Shown piece after piece: positions 43,203-51,748 of a stretch of DNA of 64,000 nt (its first letter is position 1; the number at the start of each line of letters is the position of its first letter). A model generated the notes under the pieces. It saw only the letters and a list, made by a program, of their open reading frames with translations. It did no database searches and had not been told where the DNA came from. Both the position numbers and the translations under genes were made by a program. Origin of the DNA: Oscillospiraceae bacterium (GTDB lineage: Bacteria; Bacillota; Clostridia; Oscillospirales; Oscillospiraceae); NCBI GenBank assembly GCA_009780175.1, contig WRAO01000002.1, positions 1 to 64,000 on the forward strand. The letters run 5' to 3'.

Positions 43203-45107
43203 ATGATTAACCTCACCCTAAAAGACGGCCGCATCATCACCGTAGCCCCCGGCAGCACCTGTTTGGACGCCGCAAAAAGCATCTCCGAAGGCCTCGCCCG
43301 AGCCGCCCTCGCCGCCGAAATCGATGGAAAAGTTGTCGATCTCAACACACCCCTCACCCAAAACGCAACTTTAAGCATCCTCACCTTCCAAGACGAAGGC
43401 GGACGCCTCGCCTACCGCCACACCGGCTCCCACGTCCTCGCCCAAGCCGTCCTCCGTCTCTTCCCAGACACCAAACTCGCCATCGGCCCCGCGATTAAAG
43501 ACGGATTCTATTACGATTTCGACAGCGAAATCACCTTTACCCCAGAAATCCTAGAGAAAATCGAAGCGGAAATGCGCAAAATCGTCGCAGAAAAGCTCAA
43601 TATCGAACACTTCACGCTCCCCAAACCCGAAGCCCTCGCCCTCATGGCCAACGACCCTTACAAAGTCGAGCTGATCGAAGACCTCCCCGAGGGCGAAATC
43701 ATCAGCTTCTACCGCCAAGGCGAGTTCACCGACCTCTGCGCCGGCCCACACCTTGCAAACACAGGCGACCTCAAAGCCAACGCCCTCGCCCTTCTCAACT
43801 GCACCGGCGCCTACTGGCGCGGCGATTCCAGCAACAAAATGCTCCAACGCATCTACGGCACCTGCTTCCCCAAACAAGCCGAATTGACCGAACATCTGGA
43901 ACGCATCGAAGAAGCCAAAAAGCGCGACCACCGCAAAATAGGCCGCGAACTCGGCCTCTTCCTCATCGCCGACGAAGGCCCCGGCTTCCCCTTCTTCCTC
44001 CCCCACGGCATGATCGTCAAAAACGAGCTCATCAACTACTGGCGCGAAGTCCACCGCCGCGCCGGATACGAGGAAATCGGCAGCCCCGTCATGCTCTCGC
44101 GCACCCTCTGGGAACGCTCCGGCCACTGGGGCCACTACTCCAAGAACATGTACGCCACCCAGATCGACGAGATGGATTTCGCCATCAAACCCATGAACTG
44201 CCCCGGCGGTATCCTCGTCTACGAGTCCGAGCCGAGATCCTACCGCGACCTCCCTTTCCGCATCGGCGAACTCGGCCTCGTCCACCGGCATGAACTCTCC
44301 GGCGCGCTCCACGGCCTCATGCGCGTCCGCTGTTTCACCCAAGATGACGCCCATATCTTCATGACGCAGGAGCAAATCACCGATGAAATCAAAGGCGTCG
44401 TAAGCCTGATTGACGAGGTTTACACCCTTTTCGGCTTCAAATACCACATCGAACTCTCCACCATGCCCGAAGACCACCTCGGCGAAGTCGAGACTTGGGA
44501 CAAGGCCATCGCCGCCCTCAAAGCCGCGCTGGACGAGCTCGGCAAAGACTACCGCATCAACGAGGGCGACGGCGCCTTCTACGGCCCCAAAATCGACTTC
44601 CACCTGGAAGACTGCCTCGGCCGCACATGGCAATGCGGCACCATCCAGCTCGACTTCCAACTCCCCGAACGCTTCGAGATCGAATACGTCGGCGCGGACG
44701 GCGAGAAGCACCGCCCGGTCATGATCCACCGCGTCGTGTTCGGTTCTATCGAACGCTTCATCGGCATCTTGATCGAACATTTCGCCGGCGCCTTCCCGAC
44801 TTGGCTCGCCCCCGTGCAAGTCCGCGTCATGCCCATCACAGACCGTGCCCGCGAGGCCACAGAGGCCATCGCGGCCCAATTGGAGGCGGCAGGTATCCGC
44901 ACGGAAACGGACCTCCGCAACGAAAAAATCGGCTACAAAATCCGCGAAGCGCAGGTCCAAAAAATCCCCTACATGCTCGTCCTCGGCGACCGCGAAGTCG
45001 AAACCGGCGAAGTCTCCGTCCGCACCCGCACCGGCGGCGACCAAGGCGCCATGCCCGTCGCCCAGTTCCTCGCCCAGATCAAGGAAGAGATTCGGACGAA
45101 GGCATAA
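43203..45107 (+). CDS. thrS: Threonine-tRNA ligase
   Basis: 634 residues. The TGS domain covers about 1-62, then the editing (SAD) domain with HTGSHVLAQAVLRLFPD and DLCAGPHLANTG, the zinc-binding class II core (MNCPGG, GELGLVHRHELSGALHGLMRVRCFTQDDAHIF) and the anticodon-binding domain (VQVRVMPITDRAREATEAI). It charges tRNA-Thr. GAAAGAAGG precedes the ATG. In many Firmicutes thrS is under T-box control; none is visible here. Confidence 0.96.
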   Translation: MINLTLKDGRIITVAPGSTCLDAAKSISEGLARAALAAEIDGKVVDLNTPLTQNATLSILTFQDEGGRLAYRHTGSHVLAQAVLRLFPDTKLAIGPAIKDGFYYDFDSEITFTPEILEKIEAEMRKIVAEKLNIEHFTLPKPEALALMANDPYKVELIEDLPEGEIISFYRQGEFTDLCAGPHLANTGDLKANALALLNCTGAYWRGDSSNKMLQRIYGTCFPKQAELTEHLERIEEAKKRDHRKIGRELGLFLIADEGPGFPFFLPHGMIVKNELINYWREVHRRAGYEEIGSPVMLSRTLWERSGHWGHYSKNMYATQIDEMDFAIKPMNCPGGILVYESEPRSYRDLPFRIGELGLVHRHELSGALHGLMRVRCFTQDDAHIFMTQEQITDEIKGVVSLIDEVYTLFGFKYHIELSTMPEDHLGEVETWDKAIAALKAALDELGKDYRINEGDGAFYGPKIDFHLEDCLGRTWQCGTIQLDFQLPERFEIEYVGADGEKHRPVMIHRVVFGSIERFIGILIEHFAGAFPTWLAPVQVRVMPITDRAREATEAIAAQLEAAGIRTETDLRNEKIGYKIREAQVQKIPYMLVLGDREVETGEVSVRTRTGGDQGAMPVAQFLAQIKEEIRTKA

Positions 45108-45111
45108 GCCC

Positions 45112-45203
45112 TCGTCATTGCGGGCCCTCCCTCCGTCATTGCGGACTTAACCCGCAATCTCACGCCATTTTATAAAAGATTGCGGATCAAGCCCGCAATG
45201 ACG
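45112..45203. repeat. Inverted intergenic repeat, family U (copy 3)
   Basis: CGTCATTGCGG units in direct and inverted order: an extra partial unit at 45113, then CGTCATTGCGGACTTAACCC and an inverted GATTGCGGATCAAGCCCGCA. It follows thrS directly. Confidence 0.8.
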
Positions 45204-45231
45204 GCTGAAAACCACAACCGCACACAAAAAG

Positions 45232-45266
45232 AGAAGAGACAGCCCCGAAATGGGCTGCCTCTTCTT
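45232..45266. terminator. Terminator between thrS and the XRE gene
   Basis: AGAAGAG, ACAGCCC, loop, GGGCTGCCTCTTCT: a 13-bp stem with one bulge, shared by converging transcripts. Confidence 0.7.
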
Positions 45267-45286
45267 AAATTATGCTTTAATTTCAT

Positions 45287-45523
45287 TTAATCACGCATGG
45301 CTTCTAGCTCTATTTGCCTCACTAACTCATGCGGCGGTATGTTGAAAGCGTTTGCAATGCGCCATATCGTTTCAAAATTAGGCTGCTTACTTCCGCTCTC
45401 TATCATAGCTAGATGACTTCTGGCAATACCCGCAAATCCGCTAAATACTTCTTGTGACAGTTTGCGTTCTATCCTGAGTCGTTGTATCACCCTGCCAGCG
45501 GCAAGGCTATCAAATTCTATCAT
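45287..45523 (-). CDS. XRE family helix-turn-helix regulator (module 1)
   Basis: 78 residues from the ATG at 45523, 8 nt after AAAGGAAG. VIQRLRIERKLSQEVFSGFAGIARSHLAMIESGSKQPNFETIWRIANAFNI is a full XRE helix-turn-helix with little else. It is divergent from an interrupted small gene 132 bp away. The pair resembles a regulator and its target, like the second pair at 52246-52780. Confidence 0.85.
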   Translation of the reverse strand: MIEFDSLAAGRVIQRLRIERKLSQEVFSGFAGIARSHLAMIESGSKQPNFETIWRIANAFNIPPHELVRQIELEAMRD

Positions 45524-45582
45524 CACAGACACTTCCTTTCGCCAATTCTAAACAGCAAAGGAAAGATAACGGTCTGCGATAG

Positions 45583-45611
45583 TAGACAATTGTGAAAATT
45601 TATGCTATAGT
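45583..45611 (+). promoter_or_regulatory. Promoter of the interrupted small gene (module 1)
   Basis: TAGACA, 17 nt, TATAGT. Confidence 0.6.
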
Positions 45612-45655
45612 GCAAGAGCATAGTACATCATAGAATTACACAGAGAGGTGATCTT

Positions 45656-45892
45656 ATGGAGCTATACAAAGAAATACTTGCCACAGTGCTTTCTCAAGAA
45701 GAAATGCACATCACATTCCCAACTCTTCAACTCAACGCAAACTAGATCATAGAGACGCAGTGCTATCTAGCCTTACAAACAATACAGGCCATCATTCGAA
45801 ATGATGACCTGTCCGATTTTGAGTGCATCGAAGAAATTGTGCGCCTGTTCGAACAACTCGGCAGCGACGGCGGCAATCGCCACGACTTTTGA
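45656..45892 (+). pseudogene. Small gene of module 1, interrupted by an in-frame TAG
   Basis: GAGGTG precedes the ATG at 45656. The frame runs 29 codons (MELYKEILATVLSQEEM and on to LNAN), then TAG at 45743-45745, then 48 further codons in the same frame (IIETQCYLALQTIQAIIRND to GGNRHDF) and TGA at 45890. Both halves have normal codon use and helical character, so this was one 78-residue protein. The family is not known to me. A promoter and ribosome binding site are intact. Confidence 0.65.
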
Positions 45893-45917
45893 TAATCCGC
45901 CAATGATATTACCGATC

Positions 45918-45987
45918 GTAGGGCAAGGGCTCTGCCCTTGCCGTTCTTCTATTTAACGGGCGGCAAGGGCAGAACCCTTGCCCTACG
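45918..45987. repeat. BIME-like pair of family R palindromes (copy B)
   Basis: GTAGGGCAAGGGCTCTGCCC and an inverted GGCAAGGGCAGAACCCTTGC lie about 15 nt apart, joined by CGTTCTTCTATTT. Nearly identical to 48605-48674. Confidence 0.88.
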
Positions 45988-46021
45988 GCGCATTACCATC
46001 ACGTAGTATATAACCTAGCCC

Positions 46022-46801
46022 TTACTCCCGATACAAACTCGCCGCCAACAACGCCTTCGTATACCCATGCCGCGGCTCCCGAAACACCTGCTCCACCGCC
46101 CCCTGCTCCACAATTCGCCCAGACTTCATCACCAAAACCCGCTGACAAAGCCGTCGCACCACACCCAAATCATGCGAAATAAACAAAATCCCCGTCCCCA
46201 AATCCCGATTGATCTTCTCCAGCAGCGCCAAAATCTGCGCCTGCGTCGTCACGTCAAGCGCGGTAGTCGGCTCATCGCAAATCAGCAGCTCCGGCCCGAG
46301 CAAAATCGCCCCCGCAATGAGGGCCCGCTGCCGCATCCCACCCGACAGCTCGTGCGGATACTGCCCATACACCCGTTCCGGATCCGCGAGCTCCACCGCC
46401 GCCAGCGCGTCCAAAGCCGCCTCCCGACGCTCCCGTGCCGTCTGCCGCGTGTGGATTTTCAGCACTTCCTCCACCTGCCGCCCCACTTTTATCAGCGGAT
46501 TCATAGCCGACAACGGCTCCTGAAACACCATCGCAATCCGCTTCCCCAAAATCTGCCGCATCTCTTTAGGGCCGGCAGACAGAAGGTCTTTCCCGCAGAA
46601 GAGGCTTTGGCCGGAAACCTTCGCCCGCTGACGATCTAACAGCCCGCAGATCGCGTGGGCCGTCACCGTCTTCCCCGAGCCGGATTCCCCCACAATCCCC
46701 AAAATCTCCCCCGGCGCCATGGAAAAGCTGATGTCCGAAACCGCCTCCATTGTCTCCTGCCGATGGGAAAACTCTATCGTCAAATGTTCTACTGAAAGCA
46801 T
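46022..46801 (-). CDS. Oligopeptide/dipeptide/nickel ABC transporter ATP-binding protein (OppD/DppD-type)
   Basis: 259 residues. Walker A GESGSGKTVT, Q-loop MVFQEPLSAMNPLI, signature LSGGMRQRALIAGA, Walker B LLICDEPTTALDVTTQ and the switch His in LFISHDLGVV. Its form is OppD/DppD, but it lacks the long C-terminal zinc tail, and no OppF partner gene follows. Its ATG is one base after the permease stop. It may work as a homodimer or need a partner encoded elsewhere. Confidence 0.9.
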   Translation of the reverse strand: MLSVEHLTIEFSHRQETMEAVSDISFSMAPGEILGIVGESGSGKTVTAHAICGLLDRQRAKVSGQSLFCGKDLLSAGPKEMRQILGKRIAMVFQEPLSAMNPLIKVGRQVEEVLKIHTRQTARERREAALDALAAVELADPERVYGQYPHELSGGMRQRALIAGAILLGPELLICDEPTTALDVTTQAQILALLEKINRDLGTGILFISHDLGVVRRLCQRVLVMKSGRIVEQGAVEQVFREPRHGYTKALLAASLYRE

Positions 46802-46802
46802 A

Positions 46803-47600
46803 CTATCCTCGCCTCCCCGCCTGTAATCCGTCCGCCAGCATGGAAAAGGCGAACACCAAAAGCACGATCGTCACCCCCGTCGAAACCGCAATCCAAGGCG
46901 CCGTAAACAAATGCGCCTGGCTATCCGTCAACATCCGTCCGAGGCTCACTTGCGGCTGCTGGACACCGAGCCCAAGAAAACTCATACTCGCCTCCGCCAG
47001 CACTGCGTTGTTGAAGCCGATCGCCACCGTCGAAAGAAACACCGGCATAGCGTTCGGCAAAATATGCACCAGCATCATTCTCCCATTCGAAGCCCCGCTC
47101 ACACGCGCGCGCTTCACATAGTCCAGACTCTTCAGCCGCCGAAACTCTCCCCGCGCCACGCGGGCGAAGCTGGGAATAAACAAAACTCCCAAGATAAGCA
47201 CCAGATTCCCCATCCCCGACCCGGTGATGCTCACCACCACAAGCGCGAGGAGAATCGAAGGAAAGGCCGTCAATCCGTCTGAGATACGCATAACAATCTC
47301 ATCCAGCCACCCGCCGTAATACCCCGTCACAGCCCCCACAAGAAGCCCGCCGACCGCCCCGATGAGCACGGTGCCAAGGGCCACCAGAAGCGTTGTCCCC
47401 GCCCCGTCCAGCACGCGGGCAAAGACGTCCCGTCCCAGATGATCCGTCCCGAGCGGATGCACCGCCGAAGGCCCCAAAAGCCGACCCGGATTGAGCTCCG
47501 TCGGCCCAAAATGCCACAAAAGTTGCCCGATGACCACGATGAGCAAGAGCATCGTCGTCAAGCTCGCCCCCACGAGGAGGGTCACATTGCGCCGCCTCAT
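46803..47600 (-). CDS. Peptide/nickel-type ABC transporter permease (OppC/DppC-like)
   Basis: 265 residues from the ATG at 47600; the longer frame overlaps the previous gene and is rejected. HPLGTDHLGRDVFARVLDGA is the conserved OppC/DppC periplasmic block, and DYVKRARVSGASNGRMMLVHILPNAM is the EAA coupling loop. Six helices. The ATG overlaps the OppB-like stop (ATGA). Confidence 0.9.
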   Translation of the reverse strand: MRRRNVTLLVGASLTTMLLLIVVIGQLLWHFGPTELNPGRLLGPSAVHPLGTDHLGRDVFARVLDGAGTTLLVALGTVLIGAVGGLLVGAVTGYYGGWLDEIVMRISDGLTAFPSILLALVVVSITGSGMGNLVLILGVLFIPSFARVARGEFRRLKSLDYVKRARVSGASNGRMMLVHILPNAMPVFLSTVAIGFNNAVLAEASMSFLGLGVQQPQVSLGRMLTDSQAHLFTAPWIAVSTGVTIVLLVFAFSMLADGLQAGRRG

Positions 47601-48535
47601 AGCGTGATCCTCCGATCCACCAGCCGACATAGCACATCCGCCAGCGCGTGGAGCGTCATCACCAAAGCCGCGATCACCAGCACCAAGGCCTGCACCACAG
47701 GATAATCCCGCGTCCCAATCGCGCTGATGAGGATCCTCCCTGCGCCGGGAATCGAAAACACCTGTTCGACTACGATGCTGTCTGTAATCATCATGATAAG
47801 CGTCAAAGCCGAAAACGTAATCACAGGCGCGGCGATATTCGGCAGCACATGCCGATACAGCACCCCCCGCGGCGCACACCCCCGGCTAACCGCTGTCCGC
47901 ACATAGTCTTTCCCCATCTCCTCCCGCACAGACGACCGAATGAGGCGCACCATCATCGCGCTCTTCGGCAAAGCAATCGCCAAGGCCGGGAAGAGCATGT
48001 AAAACAAATACCCCCCCACGCTTTCCCGGAAGGACACAAAGGCAGACGGCGTAAACACACGAAACACCGCACCAAACACAAAGGTAAGCATCAACCCCAA
48101 AAACAACGGCGGCACCGCCATCATCATCTGATTGATAATCGTCACCATCCAATGTACAATGCCTCTCTGCCGCCCGGCTGTCAACAGCCCCACAGGCAGG
48201 GCAATCCCCAACATCATCACAAAACTAAGCCCCATCAAACTCCCCGTAACGATCAATCGATCTCCAAGCAGCTCCCGCACCGAATGCCCATGCGCAAAAG
48301 ACCGCCCCATATCACCGAATATCATATCACCCAGCCACTCAACATAACGAACAAAAACAGGCCGATCCAGCCCCATCTCCTGCCGCAGCGCTAGAATCGC
48401 TTCCGGCGTGGCATTCACCCCAAGCAACGTCACCGCCGGATCTCCAGGAATGATAGCAAACGCAAGAAAGGCGAGGAGGGAAATGAGGAATAGCGTGACG
48501 AGTAGGGTAATTAGTTTTCGTAGTATATATCGCAT
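47597..48535 (-). CDS. Peptide/nickel-type ABC transporter permease (OppB/DppB-like)
   Basis: 312 residues from the ATG at 48535 (GGGTGAGG just upstream). IPGDPAVTLLGVNATPEAILALRQEMGLDRPVFVRYVEWL is the OppB/DppB opening, given in the usual place after helix 1. YVRTAVSRGCAPRGVLYRHVLPN is the EAA loop. It is the first gene of the permease-permease-ATPase run. The binding protein gene is upstream but separated from it by a small hypothetical gene and a repeat. Confidence 0.9.
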   Translation of the reverse strand: MRYILRKLITLLVTLFLISLLAFLAFAIIPGDPAVTLLGVNATPEAILALRQEMGLDRPVFVRYVEWLGDMIFGDMGRSFAHGHSVRELLGDRLIVTGSLMGLSFVMMLGIALPVGLLTAGRQRGIVHWMVTIINQMMMAVPPLFLGLMLTFVFGAVFRVFTPSAFVSFRESVGGYLFYMLFPALAIALPKSAMMVRLIRSSVREEMGKDYVRTAVSRGCAPRGVLYRHVLPNIAAPVITFSALTLIMMITDSIVVEQVFSIPGAGRILISAIGTRDYPVVQALVLVIAALVMTLHALADVLCRLVDRRITL

Positions 48536-48604
48536 ATCCTCACCCACCCTTCCGTTGTAAATAATGCTTATCTTGATTTCAATGTGCCAATTATATTGTC
48601 GATC

Positions 48605-48674
48605 GTAGGGCAAGGGCTCTGCCCTTGCCGTTCTTCTATTTGATGGGCGGCAAGGGCAGAGCCCTTGCTCTACA
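48605..48674. repeat. BIME-like pair of family R palindromes (copy C)
   Basis: Same two inverted units as copy B with three differences, one of which pairs with a compensating change. A family T hairpin lies further downstream at 48731-48778. Confidence 0.88.
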
Positions 48675-48730
48675 TTTCATTCTTTTGACGCAGTACAATA
48701 CCACCACGCCTATTATTGCCACGCACCTTA

Positions 48731-48778
48731 TAGGGGCAGCCTTCGGCCGCCCGCAGGCGATTGATAATCGCCCCTACT
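48731..48778. repeat. Palindromic repeat, family T (copy 3)
   Basis: TAGGGGC, GGCCGCCC, CAGGCGATT and AATCGCCCCTA: a double hairpin like that at 12395. Confidence 0.7.
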
Positions 48779-48787
48779 AGGCCTTGA

Positions 48788-49270
48788 TTAAAACTGTCCG
48801 AATTTTTTGATTGCCTCAATATACTGCGCTACACAGAAAAAATTTTCTATATCCTTCTCATCTAAACCTTGGAAAACACACAGTTCATCCCATAGCAAGC
48901 TCGTTCCTTCAACCTGATAATAACCAGATACAAGCTCTACTCCAACAAAAATATCCCCATCACCAAGGAACTCATCAGGCTCGGCATACAACTTTCTACC
49001 CTCGGCCCTATTCTCGACAATAAACGTAACCGCCAACGGCACTATCCCCTCCGGAATTCTCTCCGCAAGATGTTCATTCATCACCACATTATCAATGACC
49101 ACTTGAGTAGCAGCCGCATCATGCAATTCTCTCAGCGGATATTTCTCAGTGAGATATTTCACAATATCCGCCCCCGATTTTCGATTAGGCCGCAACTTAT
49201 CTTTATGTGCTCGCCAAACCATTTCCCACTCCGCAATCATTTCCGGCGTCGGCTCTTGCCTCAACATCAT
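48788..49270 (-). CDS. Hypothetical protein between transporter genes
   Basis: 160 residues from an ATG at 49270. The longer frame to 49495 begins inside repeat Z and is not believed. MLRQEPTPEMIAEWEMVWRAHKDKL is followed by RKSGADIVKYLTEKYPLRELHD and a beta-rich second half (ADGDIFVGVELVSGYYQVEGTSLLW in similar words). No membrane segment, and I do not recognise a family. It divides the binding protein gene from its permeases, so it could have been inserted together with the repeats. Confidence 0.6.
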   Translation of the reverse strand: MMLRQEPTPEMIAEWEMVWRAHKDKLRPNRKSGADIVKYLTEKYPLRELHDAAATQVVIDNVVMNEHLAERIPEGIVPLAVTFIVENRAEGRKLYAEPDEFLGDGDIFVGVELVSGYYQVEGTSLLWDELCVFQGLDEKDIENFFCVAQYIEAIKKFGQF

Positions 49271-49334
49271 AATCAGCCCCACAAAATAGAATGACCCAAC
49301 TACCACAATTCTCACACCACAAGCCCACCCCTCG

Positions 49335-49532
49335 CCTCCCCCGTCCTTTTCGGCTCCGCCGAAAAGCTTTTTCGCCGACGAGTGCGCGCCAGTGTGCGAC
49401 AGAGGCGAAAAAATCAAATCCCGTCTCATTCGGGGCTCCGCCTCGAATGAGACACCACACCCCGCCGCAGCGCCCGGCCCGCAGGCCGGTTCCAATCAAA
49501 TCGAATGCTTGCATTCGATTTGGGGCGTTAGC
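49335..49532. repeat. Multi-hairpin repeat element, family Z (copy 1)
   Basis: About 190 bp with four palindromes in order: CTTTTCGGC/GCCGAAAAG, CATTCG.GG/CC.CGAATG, CCGG/CCGG and CAAATCGAATGC/GCATTCGATTTG. Copy 2 at 60966-61168 has all four in the same order. It ends with GGGCGTTAGCC, whose reverse complement contains the TAA stop of the binding-protein gene. Confidence 0.85.
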
Positions 49533-51096
49533 CCTCCACAAAATGCACCGTCGCCAAATCCATCACATACAGCGGATAAAACTGAAACCCCCGAAGCTGC
49601 CCGTTGATCGCCACAAAATTCACGCGATCTTGCAAATACACACTCGCCGCCTCCCGGGCCAAAATCTCCTGTAGCTCCCGATACAGCCGCACCTGCTCCG
49701 CCCGATCCGTCGCCGCCTGCGCCGCGGCGAACACCGCGTCATACTCCGCCGAGTTGAAGTTTATCATATTCCGCCCGTTGTCCGACACCCACCGCTCCAG
49801 CATCGACCGCGCCGTCAAATCCCGCGCCGCGATGCCGATCACCGTCGCCTCAAACCGCCGCCCGCTGTTGACCTCCGCGAGCCACGTCGCCCATTCCACC
49901 AGATCAATCGAGGCGTTTACCCCGACCGCGCGGAGCTGCTCGACGATAATCTCCGCCGTAATGACATGCGGTACGTAATTGCTGGGCACGGTGATAACGA
50001 GGTCGAATCCATTCGGCAATCCGGCTTCCGTGAGCAAGGCTCTGGCTCGATCCGGGTCATGGGGGTAATATCCCACCAAGCCTTCATGAAACACCCACGC
50101 CAGCCCCGGATGCACGCCGCTGCCGATCGGATAGCCCATCCCGTCCGCCAAAATATCCATAATCTGCTGGATGTTCACGGCGTAGCTCAATGCCTGCCGC
50201 ACCCGCACATCGTCCAACGGCGGCACCGCGTTGTTCAAATACAAAGCCTGTACGATATTGAGCGGCCCCATCACGTAGTAGAAGTCCGCCGGCAAATTCC
50301 GCGCCACGTCTATCGTCAGTAGCCCCGCAAGATCGACGGCCCCGGCGTGGAGCGCCATCGCCAAAGCCTCACCAGACCCGAAAATCCGGAAGGTCACCCG
50401 GTCTAGGTAGGCGGGCGTGCCCCAATACTCCTCGAACCGCTCAAGCACAAGGCTCTCCTGCGGCGCGTGGGAGACGAAGCGAAACGGCCCTGTGCCGACA
50501 GGGCTGTGTGCGTGGTCGTCATGACCCGCAGGTATGATCGCAATAGTGAGAAAGGCCAAAAATTCATGATCTGGCGCTTCGATTTCGATCTGGACAGTCC
50601 GCTCATCCAAGGCTTCCACCCGTGTGACAACAGAAAACGCCGACACGAAAGTGGTAACACTTGTCGCGTCGGCGCTGCGATTGATGGAATAGACGATGTC
50701 CGCCACCGTCACCGGGTCTCCGTTGTGGAACCGTATGCCCTCCCGCAATGTGAAGGTATAGACGGCGCCGTCAATCGTGAAATCCTCGGCAACAGCCGGA
50801 ATCAGTTCCCCGTCCGGCGTGGGACGCACGAGCCCCTCGAAGACGTTGAACAGCACTTCCCTCTGTCCCGCAGTTCCTGCCGCAACCATTTGGTGTGGGT
50901 CAAGACTACTTCCTAGATCCTGTGCAATTCCAACGACGATCTCCCCGCCATGAATCAGTGTTCCCGGCGGCCCGGCGTTGGATGGTGCAGGTGGGGCAGG
51001 ATTGTTACTTCCGAGCCCTCCCCTATCGCCTGAGCAACCGCCCAGTACAACGGTGAGAGCAAATAGAGCGAGCACGAAAAGAGAATATCTTTTCAT
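49528..51096 (-). CDS. Peptide/nickel-type ABC transporter substrate-binding lipoprotein (SBP family 5)
   Basis: 522 residues from the ATG at 51096, 8 nt after AGGAGTTG. Lipobox VVLGGC (Cys about 21). LNVFEGLVRP-like LFNVFEGLVRPTPDGELIPAVAEDF and YTFTLREGIRFHNGDPVTVADIVYSI are the signature of family 5 binding proteins (OppA, DppA, NikA). The ligand is not clear. Its last codon and stop, GGC TAA, are supplied by repeat Z. It belongs with the permeases and ATPase at 46022-48535. Confidence 0.9.
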   Translation of the reverse strand: MKRYSLFVLALFALTVVLGGCSGDRGGLGSNNPAPPAPSNAGPPGTLIHGGEIVVGIAQDLGSSLDPHQMVAAGTAGQREVLFNVFEGLVRPTPDGELIPAVAEDFTIDGAVYTFTLREGIRFHNGDPVTVADIVYSINRSADATSVTTFVSAFSVVTRVEALDERTVQIEIEAPDHEFLAFLTIAIIPAGHDDHAHSPVGTGPFRFVSHAPQESLVLERFEEYWGTPAYLDRVTFRIFGSGEALAMALHAGAVDLAGLLTIDVARNLPADFYYVMGPLNIVQALYLNNAVPPLDDVRVRQALSYAVNIQQIMDILADGMGYPIGSGVHPGLAWVFHEGLVGYYPHDPDRARALLTEAGLPNGFDLVITVPSNYVPHVITAEIIVEQLRAVGVNASIDLVEWATWLAEVNSGRRFEATVIGIAARDLTARSMLERWVSDNGRNMINFNSAEYDAVFAAAQAATDRAEQVRLYRELQEILAREAASVYLQDRVNFVAINGQLRGFQFYPLYVMDLATVHFVEG

Positions 51097-51242
51097 AAAA
51101 ATCAACTCCTAAAGACAAATCTGCCTCTCCCACTATTCAATTGTCGAGAGAATTGTACCCGATTTCAGCCAGAAAATCAAGTGTTTTTCAAGGACCAGAT
51201 GAGGCGGAAAGACAAGTCCTCAGATTTATCCTAAAAAGGTGA

Positions 51243-51271
51243 TTGACAAGTTTTTCAGATTCAAGTATAAT
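51243..51271 (+). promoter_or_regulatory. Promoter of the five-tRNA cluster
   Basis: TTGACA, 17 nt, TATAAT: consensus in both boxes. Confidence 0.85.
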
Positions 51272-51284
51272 AAATAAGCTTTCC

Positions 51285-51361
51285 GGGAGCATAGCTCAGT
51301 TGGTTAGAGCACCTGCCTTACAAGCAGGGGGTCATAGGTTCAAGTCCTATTGCTCCCACCA
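51285..51361 (+). tRNA. tRNA-Val (anticodon TAC)
   Basis: 77 nt with CCA. Acceptor GGGAGCA/TGCTCCC, anticodon loop CTTACAA, T arm GTTCAAGTC. Confidence 0.97.
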
Positions 51362-51369
51362 AAGCACGT

Positions 51370-51446
51370 GGCCCAGTAGTTCAGTTGGTTAGAACGCCAG
51401 CCTGTCACGCTGGAGGTCGACGGTTCGAGCCCGTTCTGGGTCGCCA
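51370..51446 (+). tRNA. tRNA-Asp (anticodon GTC)
   Basis: 77 nt with CCA. Acceptor GGCCCAG/CTGGGTC with one G-T pair, anticodon loop CTGTCAC, T arm GTTCGAGCC. Confidence 0.97.
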
Positions 51447-51449
51447 AAC

Positions 51450-51504
51450 GCGAGGTATCCCTTTTCTGTATCACGCATATGCTGTCTAGGCAGTGATACC
51501 TCGC
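51450..51504 (+). other. Long palindrome in the tRNA-Asp/tRNA-Phe spacer
   Basis: GCGAGGTATC and GATACCTCGC are perfect 10-bp arms with a 35-nt middle that contains GTATCAC, able to pair instead with GTGATAC. It may be a processing signal in the polycistronic tRNA precursor. Confidence 0.5.
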
Positions 51505-51511
51505 ACAATAT

Positions 51512-51587
51512 GCCTTCGTAGCTCAGTTGGTAGAGCAGTGGACTGAAAATCCACGTGTCGTTGGTTCGATTCCGACCGAAGGCACCA
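51512..51587 (+). tRNA. tRNA-Phe (anticodon GAA)
   Basis: 76 nt with CCA. Acceptor GCCTTCG/CGAAGGC, anticodon loop CTGAAAA, T arm GTTCGATTC. Confidence 0.97.
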
Positions 51588-51617
51588 CGCGGCTTACGCG
51601 AGTAGGCCGCACAATCC

Positions 51618-51692
51618 GCGGGAATGACTCAGTGGTAGAGTGTCACCTTGCCAAGGTGAAAGTCGCGAGTTCGAATCTCGTTTCCCGCTCCA
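51618..51692 (+). tRNA. tRNA-Gly (anticodon GCC)
   Basis: 75 nt with CCA. Acceptor GCGGGAA/TTCCCGC, anticodon loop TTGCCAA. Twin of the gene at 23515, with one acceptor pair changed from G-C to A-T. Confidence 0.97.
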
Positions 51693-51721
51693 TTCCCCAA
51701 GCGGCTCGCCGCTTGGGGAAT
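51692..51721 (+). other. 14-bp perfect hairpin directly after tRNA-Gly
   Basis: ATTCCCCAAGCGGC, TC, GCCGCTTGGGGAAT. It starts at the last base of the tRNA-Gly CCA. It has no U run, so it is probably not a full terminator. Confidence 0.6.
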
Positions 51722-51748
51722 ATCTTCCAAAAGCCCTTCTTGTCCTTC

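Noticed and set aside
43551..45044. 497-codon open frame on the minus strand opposite thrS
   Set aside because: Composition of Ala, Asp, Phe, Val and Gly is typical of an antisense frame; thrS is certain.
45743..45745. Genome-wide reassignment of TAG
   Set aside because: nrnA in the same window ends at TAG with no sensible continuation, so TAG is used as a normal stop.
49500..49532. Integron attC-like end at GGCGTTAGCC
   Set aside because: The core does not fit GTTRRRY and no integrase gene is present; it belongs to repeat family Z.
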